From positions 1-7,630 of the forward strand of contig CAMCXJ010000106.1 of the NCBI GenBank assembly GCA_945883455.1: a stretch of 7,630 bases of DNA, written 5' to 3'. Positions 1-5,718 of this stretch are shown in pieces. A program made the translations under genes and the position numbers. The notes under the pieces were generated by a model. It saw only the letters and a list, made by a program, of their open reading frames with translations. It was not told the DNA's origin and did no database searches. Origin of the DNA: Prosthecobacter debontii (GTDB lineage: Bacteria; Verrucomicrobiota; Verrucomicrobiia; Verrucomicrobiales; Akkermansiaceae). How positions within the stretch are numbered: the first letter of the stretch is position 1; the number at the start of each line of letters is the position of its first letter.

Positions 1-1405
1 CGGCGAGATTGTTTTTCTGCCCGATATCTTTCTCCATGTCATAGAGCTCCACTGGCGATTTGTCGTCGGGTTTATAGCCATGGCGTTTTTCCCAATCCTT
101 ATCGACGCCAGAGACGTAGCCGGTCTTTGCATCGATGAGCGTCCACTTGCCGTGGCGGATCGCGTAGCTGTTCGGGTTGGTGTTGTGGATATGGGTGGTG
201 CGGACGGTTTCCTTCTCGCCCTTCAGCAGGGGTATCAGATCGTGCGAGTCTTCGGCGGAGTTTTCGGACAGCTCGAATCCCAGCCAGGACGCGAGGGTGG
301 CCATGAAATCAATCTGCGAAATGAGCGCGGCGCATTCCGTCCCGGGCTTGGTGAGCCCGGGCCACTTGATGATGGTCGGAACGCGGTGGCCGCCCTCGTA
401 AATGTCGCGCTTCAGGCCGCGCAGCGGTTGCGTAGACCAGTGGCCGAATTTCTCGTCACGGGGGTAGGCGTATCTTTCCGCACCGTTGTCGGCGGAGAAG
501 ATGATGATCGTGTTTTCGTAGGCACCGATCTCGCGAAGGGCGTTTATGAGCTGCCCGCAACTGTCGTCGGTCTCGACCACGAAGTCGCCGTATGCTCCGG
601 CCTTGGAGGTGCCGTCGAACTTTTCATTGGGGACGATGGGGGCGTGGGGCGAGGGCAGGGGAAAATAGAGAAAGAAAGGCTGTTCGTTCCCCTTACGCGA
701 GCGAATGTATCCCACGCCCTTTTCCGTGAGGGTGGGGAGGACTTTGTAGAAATCCCAATCCGACCTGCCCGGCCCCTCGCGGCATTCCCAGGAGCCTTCC
801 TTGGTCGCCTGCGGGGTCTTGGTGAAGTCCATGTCAGGCGCCACCGGAAACCTGTCGTCCTCGATCCATGCGTAGGGCGGGAAATTGATCACGTTGTCTC
901 CGAAGTAATGGTCGAATCCCTGGTCGAGTGGGCCGCCGCGAAAAGGCTTCGTCCAGTCGAAGTCCGCATGGCGTTTCGACTTCGGCGGCGTGCCCGGCTT
1001 GCGGATCGAGTCCCAGTTCCAGCCGAGATGCCACTTACCAATGCAGGCGGTGGCGTATCCGGATTCGCGGAGCATTTCCGGGAGCGTGAGCCGCTCCGGC
1101 TTGATGAAGGGCTTGTCGAAACCGTTGTCGATGCCGTGGAATTCCCGCCAATGGTGGCGGCCGGTGAGCATCGCGTAGCGCGAGGGCGTGCAGATGCCCG
1201 AGGAGCTGTGGGCGTCGGTGAAACGCATGCCCTCCGCGGCGAGCTTGTCGAGATGCGCCGTCGGGATCTTGGAATCCGGGTTGTAGCAGCCGAGATCGCC
1301 GTAGCCGAGATCGTCGGCATAGAGGATGACGATGTTCGGTTTGGTCGCGAAGGCTGGCGCGGCAGACAAGGCAGCGGCGATGAGAAATGGTAGATAGTGT
1401 TTCAT
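1..1405 (-). CDS. Secreted sulfatase (arylsulfatase-type, formylglycine-dependent), C-terminus cut by window edge
   Basis: This protein should hydrolyse a sulfate ester, probably on a sugar or polysaccharide, in the periplasm or outside the cell. Reading back from ATG at 1403-1405 gives 468 residues without a stop, so the C-terminus lies beyond the left edge. Residues 1-20 form a signal peptide ending in AFA, with cleavage likely before T21. The alkaline-phosphatase-fold sulfatase landmarks follow in order: metal-binding DD at 31-32 in ADDLGYGD, the sulfatase signature C72-T-P-S-R76 followed by TGR at 81-83, GKWHLG at 123-128 (K124, H126), H254 in PSPHAP, and DN at 306-307 in SADNGAE. C72 would be converted to formylglycine by a maturase, which is not in this window. 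The gene starts 22 bases after the mutarotase-like gene and is probably co-transcribed with it. No clear Shine-Dalgarno precedes the ATG. The family is certain; the substrate and sulfatase subfamily are not visible. Confidence 0.95.
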   Translation of the reverse strand, partial: MKHYLPFLIAAALSAAPAFATKPNIVILYADDLGYGDLGCYNPDSKIPTAHLDKLAAEGMRFTDAHSSSGICTPSRYAMLTGRHHWREFHGIDNGFDKPFIKPERLTLPEMLRESGYATACIGKWHLGWNWDSIRKPGTPPKSKRHADFDWTKPFRGGPLDQGFDHYFGDNVINFPPYAWIEDDRFPVAPDMDFTKTPQATKEGSWECREGPGRSDWDFYKVLPTLTEKGVGYIRSRKGNEQPFFLYFPLPSPHAPIVPNEKFDGTSKAGAYGDFVVETDDSCGQLINALREIGAYENTIIIFSADNGAERYAYPRDEKFGHWSTQPLRGLKRDIYEGGHRVPTIIKWPGLTKPGTECAALISQIDFMATLASWLGFELSENSAEDSHDLIPLLKGEKETVRTTHIHNTNPNSYAIRHGKWTLIDAKTGYVSGVDKDWEKRHGYKPDDKSPVELYDMEKDIGQKNNLA

Positions 1406-1427
1406 GATGGGATGATTATATGGAACA

Positions 1428-2525
1428 CTAAAGAGCACTCCAGTCCACGGCGGCGGTCGCGGTGCGGCCGTTCACGTCGGTGATCTTCACCATGTTTTTC
1501 CCGGCGGGCGTTATGGAAGAAACGATCGCGAAGTGCTCCGGCACGGCGGCGACCGCCTGAATGTTGCGGAGCGTGACGTGCTTATCCTTCATGAAGGAGC
1601 GGCTCGTCTGGATGGCGAGGTTGCGCAGCAGATCCTTGCGCGAGAGATCCACGCTATCGCAGAAATAGGAGCAAACATCCTCGATGCCGAGACGCCCGCG
1701 GTGGCGGGATTCCCATGGCGCGGCGGAGCGGCCGCCGTTGGAGAGCCAGAACAGCGTGGCGGGAAAATCGGCGGGGTTTTTCAGCGAGAACCACACGTAT
1801 CCGTCCAGCACCACCGCCGTCCACGCGAAGGGCTGCTCTGGGGTCGCGTCTTCGGAAACCATCATCACGAGATCCTCGTTACCCGCGCGGGCGGGGTAGC
1901 GGGTGAGGTCAGTCGTGCCGCCGTCGGCCAGTGGCACTTCGCTGAGGTTGCTGAAAATCGCGCCGATCTTGAGCGCCTGCCTCGCGCCATCGGCGGGATT
2001 GGAGAATACCTCGGGATAGACCGATGCCCAGCGGAACGGCGAGACGGAAACCCGCGCGCCGCCCTCGGGGATTCCGGTGAGGTCAAGGATGGGATGATTG
2101 CCGTAGCTGAAATCGCCCTCCAGCCCAGAAATACGGTGTTCGTAGTAGATCGCCGTCTGCCCGGTGCGGAGGGAGATGGTTTTCGTAACCTTCGCGGCCA
2201 CGTCAGAGGCATCGATCCCGAGGGTGAGGGAGTCTTCCGTTTCAGCAACAAGGCTCCATGCGCCATTCGCCGTCACACCGTGCGGTAGGCCATTTTCCTG
2301 CGGGCCGAAGGGTAGGCAGAAAAAATCGCCACGCAGGTTTTTCAGCAGCACGGGGAACTCCGCATCTATCTCATCGGGTTTCCACGGCGAGAGCGAATAG
2401 GGCGATACGATACGATCCCCAAGCTGGAACGTGACGGGGGCAAGCATTCCGCCCTCGCGTGTGATGCGCAGGGATACAAGATCGTGGTTCAGCGAGAAAG
2501 AAGGAGCGCCGTAGGTGTTTTCCAT
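1428..2525 (-). CDS. Galactose mutarotase-like (aldose 1-epimerase superfamily) protein
   Basis: This is a 365-residue protein without signal peptide or membrane segment, so probably cytoplasmic. I read it as a member of the galactose mutarotase-like beta-sandwich superfamily, which interconverts sugar anomers or binds carbohydrates. Support is its predominantly beta composition and three residues spaced like the aldose 1-epimerase catalytic set: H82 in PHGVTAN, H144 in GNHPILDL, and E282 in GIEDV. Known epimerases use two histidines and a C-terminal glutamate. The match is at motif level only, so the activity is inferred, and a carbohydrate-binding or uncharacterised role is possible. I chose ATG at 2523-2525; an in-frame TTG at 2550-2552 would add nine residues (first codons TTG CGC TCG), but neither start has a well-placed Shine-Dalgarno. 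The gene is first in a minus-strand pair with the sulfatase and divergent from the sugar isomerase/oxidoreductase pair, which fits a sugar-catabolic role. Confidence 0.8.
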   Translation of the reverse strand: MENTYGAPSFSLNHDLVSLRITREGGMLAPVTFQLGDRIVSPYSLSPWKPDEIDAEFPVLLKNLRGDFFCLPFGPQENGLPHGVTANGAWSLVAETEDSLTLGIDASDVAAKVTKTISLRTGQTAIYYEHRISGLEGDFSYGNHPILDLTGIPEGGARVSVSPFRWASVYPEVFSNPADGARQALKIGAIFSNLSEVPLADGGTTDLTRYPARAGNEDLVMMVSEDATPEQPFAWTAVVLDGYVWFSLKNPADFPATLFWLSNGGRSAAPWESRHRGRLGIEDVCSYFCDSVDLSRKDLLRNLAIQTSRSFMKDKHVTLRNIQAVAAVPEHFAIVSSITPAGKNMVKITDVNGRTATAAVDWSAL

Positions 2526-2709
2526 GGGAGGACGATAAAAATCCGAGCGCAAACTCCAAGGAAGAAACAGCTTTCTTTGTTTGGCGGTGCGCGAGTTACT
2601 AAAGGGGGCTACCTGCTTCGGGTACGTCGTGGAGCCTTCCTATTTCTTTTTCCTTTTCCCACGCTCGCTGCCGCTGCCAACATGGGCCCGCAATCCAACC
2701 ACCAACATT
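2526..2709. promoter_or_regulatory. Divergent intergenic region serving two sugar-gene pairs
   Basis: This 184-base spacer separates divergent start codons and must hold promoters for both pairs, though I cannot point to a convincing -35/-10 pair on either strand. It contains a short perfect dyad, AAGAAA-CAGC-TTTCTT (2562-2577), and a second one, TACCTG-CTT-CGGGTA with one G-T wobble (2610-2624). A nearly pure pyrimidine run on the plus strand lies at 2635-2660, interrupted by one A. No Shine-Dalgarno precedes ATG 2710. A reading frame open from TTG 2581 runs through into the isomerase gene, but its first 43 residues do not resemble that family and are probably untranslated leader. The promoter role is inferred from the arrangement. 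Confidence 0.5.
2562..2577. promoter_or_regulatory. Short dyad in the divergent spacer, possible operator
   Basis: Arms AAGAAA and TTTCTT are perfect inverted repeats around a CAGC centre. The site sits 36 bases upstream of the mutarotase-like ATG and 132 bases upstream of the isomerase ATG, a position where a sugar-responsive repressor could act on both promoters. A six-base arm is short enough to occur by chance, and no regulator gene is in the window, so this is a tentative call. Confidence 0.2.
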
Positions 2710-3753
2710 ATGTCCAGACCCGTCACACTCTTCACCGGCCCATGGGCCGATCTTCCGCTTGAGAAACTCGCGCCGCTTGCGGCGGAAATGGGCTACGATG
2801 GCCTAGAGCTCGCCTGCTGGGGCGATCACTTCGATGTCGATGCGGCCGTTTCGAAAAAATCCTACGTGAAGGAGAAGTGGGAGCTTCTTTCCGACCACGG
2901 GCTCACTTCCTACGCGATCTCCAGCCACCTTGTCGGCCAGGCGATCTGCGACAATATCGACGAGCGCCACAAGGCGATCCTGCCGCCCGATGTGTGGGGC
3001 AATGGCGATCCCGAGGGTGTGCGGAAACGCGCGGCGCAGAAGATGATCAAGACCGGCAAGGCCGCCCGCCTTTTCCTCAACGCGAAACCCGGCCGCAAGA
3101 ACAAGGACGAGTTTCCCGCTGTGGTGAACGGCTTCACCGGTTCCTCCATCTGGCACGGCCTCTATGCCTTCCCGCCGACCAGCCAGGCGTTTTACGACAA
3201 GGGCTTTGAGGATTTTGCAAAACGCTTCACGCCCATCCTGGATGCCTTCGACAAGGAGAACGTGAACTTCGCCCTCGAGGTGCACCCGACGGAGATCGCG
3301 TTCGACATCGCCACGGCGCAACGCGCTCTCAAGGCGGTGAAGAACCACAAACGTTTCGGTTTCAACTACGATCCCTCCCACCTCGGCTATCAGGGAGTGG
3401 ACTACGTTAAGTTCATCCGCGACCTCGGCTCCCGCATCTACCACGTCCACATGAAGGACGCGTGGTGGGGTCACGGCGACGGCTCGGTCGGTGTCTTCGG
3501 CGGCAGCACGGATTTCGGCGACTCCCGCCGCTTCTGGGACTTCCGTTCGCTGGGCCATGGCGACATCGAGTTCGAGGACATCATCGTCGCGCTCAACGAC
3601 CTCAAATACGCCGGCCCGCTTTCTGTGGAGTGGGAGGACATCCGCATGGATCGCGTCCACGGCGCGACCGAGGCGGCCGCCTTCGTGCGCAACGTCGATT
3701 TCCCCGGCTCCAACGTCGCGTTCGATGCGGCGTTCGATAAGAAGAACCAATAA
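2710..3753 (+). CDS. Sugar phosphate isomerase/epimerase (xylose isomerase-like TIM barrel, AP endonuclease 2 family)
   Basis: This 347-residue cytoplasmic protein belongs to the xylose-isomerase-like TIM-barrel family (AP_endonuc_2), whose members isomerise, epimerise or dehydrate sugars and inositols with a divalent metal. Candidate metal and catalytic residues fall in barrel-strand order: E190 and H192 in ALEVHP, D221 and H224 in NYDPSHLG, H245 and H247 in YHVHMKD, H283 and D285 in GHGDIEF, and E307 in SVEWED. The N-terminus carries the usual first strand and the GYDGLEL motif (28-34). I chose ATG 2710 because the protein then begins with a family-like first strand; the frame extends upstream to TTG 2581 but that part is unlike the family. 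The stop is TAA at 3751-3753, and the oxidoreductase ATG follows after 12 bases, so the two are almost certainly one transcript. Related AP2-type proteins paired with Gfo/Idh/MocA enzymes act in inositol, keto-glycoside and C-glycoside pathways; which applies here cannot be read from the sequence. Confidence 0.92.
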   Translation: MSRPVTLFTGPWADLPLEKLAPLAAEMGYDGLELACWGDHFDVDAAVSKKSYVKEKWELLSDHGLTSYAISSHLVGQAICDNIDERHKAILPPDVWGNGDPEGVRKRAAQKMIKTGKAARLFLNAKPGRKNKDEFPAVVNGFTGSSIWHGLYAFPPTSQAFYDKGFEDFAKRFTPILDAFDKENVNFALEVHPTEIAFDIATAQRALKAVKNHKRFGFNYDPSHLGYQGVDYVKFIRDLGSRIYHVHMKDAWWGHGDGSVGVFGGSTDFGDSRRFWDFRSLGHGDIEFEDIIVALNDLKYAGPLSVEWEDIRMDRVHGATEAAAFVRNVDFPGSNVAFDAAFDKKNQ

Positions 3754-3765
3754 TCCATCACGATC

Positions 3766-4848
3766 ATGTCACTGAAAGTAGGAGTCATCGGAGCCGGTTG
3801 GATGGTGAAATATCATGCGGAGGGATTCCGCAAAGCCGGGGCGGAGATCGTCGCGGTGGCGGATCCCGCGCCGGGAGCGGCGGAGAAGGCGGCGAAGGAA
3901 TGGGGCATCGCGGGCATTTTCACCTCCGTGGAGGAAATGCTCGCCGGAGCGCCGGATCTGGACGCCGTCAGCATCATCGTGCCGAACAAGTTCCACGCGC
4001 CGCTTGCGCTGCAATGCTTGCGCGCCGGAAAGCACGTCTTTTGCGAGAAACCGCCCGGCCTCAACGCAGGTGAGGTCGCGGAGATGGTCGCCGTTTCCAA
4101 GGAATCGGGAAAAACCCTGATGTTCAATTTCAACAATCGCGCCCGCCCAGAATCACAGGCGATGAAGAAGTATGTGGAAGACGGCACCTGCGGGAAAATC
4201 AACTCTGCGCAGGCGAAGTGGATCCGCCGCACCGGCATCCCCGGCTTCGGCGGATGGTTCACCACCAAGGCCATGGCCGGCGGCGGTGCGACGATTGACC
4301 TGCTCCACATGATCGACCTCGCCCTCTATCTCATGGGCTATCCGGAACCCGCCCACGTGTTGGCAAATACTTTCGACGACCACATCACCGATCCCGGTTT
4401 CAAAGGTCCGTGGGGTATCCCCGACCGTGTCGGCGGCACCACGGATGTGGAGAACGCCGTCCATGGCTTCGTGACCTTCAAGACCGGCCAAGTGCTTTCC
4501 CTTCAGGTCTCCTGGGCGGAGATGGTGAAGCGCGAGGAGGTCTCCGTTGTTTTCCAAGGCACCAAGGCGGGCGGCAAGGTCGAGCGCCTCTTCGGCCGCG
4601 ACGGCCTGGATGACACGGCCATCGATACCTGCGAGCTCTATGTTCAGGAAAACGGCAACAGCGTGAACCGCAGCATCATCACCGAAGCCTGCGAGGACAT
4701 GGGTCGGATCAACTCCGCCGCCAATTTCATCGATACGATCAATGGCACCGCGGATCCCTTCAACACCCCGGAGCAGGCGCACAAGCTCATGCTCATCATC
4801 GACGCCCTCTACGAATCCGCCGCCACCGGCGCACCCGTGGCGGTCTGA
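3766..4848 (+). CDS. Gfo/Idh/MocA family NAD(P)-dependent oxidoreductase
   Basis: This 360-residue protein should oxidise or reduce a hydroxyl of a sugar, glycoside or inositol using NAD(P). The N-terminal Rossmann domain (about 1-120) opens with the dinucleotide loop G9-A-G11-W-M and ends its first half at VADP (31-34); the acidic D33 suggests NAD rather than NADP. The family EKP motif is at 94-96, with K95 the expected catalytic lysine. The C-terminal domain carries GGGATIDLLHMID (172-184), supplying the D178-x-x-H181 pair typical of the active site. There is no Tat or Sec signal, so it acts in the cytoplasm, unlike many exported PVC-group members of this family. It starts 12 bases after the isomerase/epimerase stop, forming a two-gene unit. 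No Shine-Dalgarno is visible before the ATG. The substrate is unknown; inositol dehydrogenase or 3-keto-sugar formation are possible alternatives. Confidence 0.93.
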   Translation: MSLKVGVIGAGWMVKYHAEGFRKAGAEIVAVADPAPGAAEKAAKEWGIAGIFTSVEEMLAGAPDLDAVSIIVPNKFHAPLALQCLRAGKHVFCEKPPGLNAGEVAEMVAVSKESGKTLMFNFNNRARPESQAMKKYVEDGTCGKINSAQAKWIRRTGIPGFGGWFTTKAMAGGGATIDLLHMIDLALYLMGYPEPAHVLANTFDDHITDPGFKGPWGIPDRVGGTTDVENAVHGFVTFKTGQVLSLQVSWAEMVKREEVSVVFQGTKAGGKVERLFGRDGLDDTAIDTCELYVQENGNSVNRSIITEACEDMGRINSAANFIDTINGTADPFNTPEQAHKLMLIIDALYESAATGAPVAV

Positions 4849-5037
4849 GGAGGAGCCATGCTCGTCGTGTTGTATCCCTACGAGGTGCCGGAGATCGTGG
4901 CGATGCCTGTCGCTGCGGTGAACACGAAATCTGGCTTGGGTGAGGGGAGTTTAGCCAATCCCATGGCGAGAAAGCTGCAGTTTGGCTTCGGATTTTCTCC
5001 CTTGCGTATCTGGATAAGACGGCTATTCATTTCGGCT
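4849..5037 (+). other. Spacer after the oxidoreductase; possible N-terminal extension of the small membrane gene
   Basis: The stretch starts directly after the oxidoreductase TGA with GGAGG (4849-4853), four bases before ATG 4858, which is the best Shine-Dalgarno-like site in the window. That ATG opens a frame continuous with the membrane gene starting at 5038, giving a 60-residue extension if used. The extension has no recognisable domain and its composition (for example GLGEGSLANP) is unconvincing as protein. I see no terminator stem with a T run and no clear promoter; TTGCGT (5002-5007) and TATTCA (5024-5029), 16 bases apart, are a poor -35/-10 match. Confidence 0.4.
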
Positions 5038-5256
5038 ATGAATCCAAAAATGCTAAAGCAGCTCAGTAACCTTTGTTTTGTTCTAGGCTTCGCATCGATC
5101 CTTGGTTCGATCGCGATCTGGTTTCTGACCGGCGGCGATACGGCGGAGGCCAAGGCGCATGCCGAGCGGTTCGGGATATTCGTCGGTCTCTGGGCACCCA
5201 CGTTTCTCATTTTATCGAATCGCTTCGATCGCTACGCCGAGCGTATCACAGGATAA
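5038..5256 (+). CDS. Small membrane protein of unknown function, two predicted helices
   Basis: The gene codes for 72 residues. A short basic N-terminus with K4 and K7 is followed by a first hydrophobic helix at about 11-31, an acidic and charged linker containing GGDTAEAKAHAER (32-44), a second hydrophobic segment at about 45-61 (GIFVGLWAPTFLILS), and a basic-acidic tail NRFDRYAER. The likely topology places both ends on the same side of the membrane. I do not recognise a named family and assign no function; the WAPTF segment and the charged tail look constrained rather than random. I chose ATG 5038 because the hydrophobic pattern begins right after it, although the frame stays open to ATG 4858, which has the better ribosome-binding sequence. 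The next gene starts 15 bases downstream, so the two small genes are probably co-transcribed. Confidence 0.65.
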   Translation: MNPKMLKQLSNLCFVLGFASILGSIAIWFLTGGDTAEAKAHAERFGIFVGLWAPTFLILSNRFDRYAERITG

Positions 5257-5271
5257 ATTTAGGGCTGAAAA

Positions 5272-5520
5272 ATGCCAAGGCCGGACAAGGACGATGTAGA
5301 GCGGCTCAGCTACGGCCAGCCGACCCGTGCGAAGATAGGTAATCGGCGGATCGGGCACCGCCTGACGCAGAAGGAACGGCTGCTGTTCGAGGCGGCGAAG
5401 CGGCAGGGTTTTCTGAAAATCCCGGTGTCCGGCATTCGTCCGAATGTCTGTAATGTCTATCGCCTGTGGTGCGCGGCGGAAGGGCGCGACTATGTCCTCA
5501 AAGACGGCTCCGCCACGTGA
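5272..5520 (+). CDS. Small basic soluble protein of unknown function
   Basis: This 82-residue protein is rich in Arg and Lys, with no signal peptide or membrane segment. It has a charged N-terminus, a basic stretch RAKIGNRRIGHRLTQKER (19-36), a likely helix around ERLLFEAAKRQGF (35-47), and a C-terminal part with C60 and C67 in the pattern VCNVYRLWCAAEG. The basic character would suit nucleic-acid or ribosome contact, but I recognise no domain and assign no function. It begins 15 bases after the small membrane gene and ends with TGA at 5518-5520, where a weak terminator-like stem starts. The composition, codon use and clean start argue that it is a real gene rather than a chance frame. Confidence 0.65.
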   Translation: MPRPDKDDVERLSYGQPTRAKIGNRRIGHRLTQKERLLFEAAKRQGFLKIPVSGIRPNVCNVYRLWCAAEGRDYVLKDGSAT

Positions 5521-5546
5521 CACAGCATTCAAGGGCGGCTTTTTTT
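5510..5546 (+). terminator. Weak candidate intrinsic terminator
   Basis: CCGCC (5510-5514) can pair with GGCGG (5534-5538), leaving a 19-base loop, followed by C and seven T residues (5540-5546). The stem overlaps the end of the 82-residue gene. The T run and position suit transcription termination of the small-gene pair, but the stem is short and the loop long, so the call is tentative. Confidence 0.35.
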
Positions 5547-5718
5547 GCGGGACGTCGGGATTCTACCGGGTTACTTCGTTTTTCCATCACTCACCCAAAA
5601 AGCGACGGATAAGAACCGCAGCAGTCAAAAGCCTCCGGCGGTATGGATAGGCACACGGGCTTATGGTAAATGGGATAATACTAATCCGGCGCGAGCGGTG
5701 GCAAGGTGAAGGGAGACT
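5547..5718. other. Convergent spacer between the small basic gene and trpE
   Basis: This stretch separates convergent genes and is visibly richer in A+T than the coding regions. I see no gene, no tRNA-like fold and no repeat. Downstream of trpE on the minus strand there is no strong stem with a long T run; the short GCCGGAGGC followed by four T (5629-5641 region, minus sense) is too small to call. Confidence 0.4.

Noticed and set aside
80..1393. Plus-strand open frame of 437 codons
   Set aside because: It is the antisense shadow of the sulfatase. The minus frame has a signal peptide and all sulfatase motifs, while the plus frame has no recognisable domain.
2803..3750. Minus-strand open frame of 315 codons opposite the isomerase
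   Set aside because: It mirrors the GC-rich isomerase gene. Its sequence is rich in V, E, G and A in the manner of antisense translation and has no motif.
4153..4782. Minus-strand open frame of 209 codons opposite the oxidoreductase
   Set aside because: Antisense shadow of the Gfo/Idh/MocA gene, without domain features.
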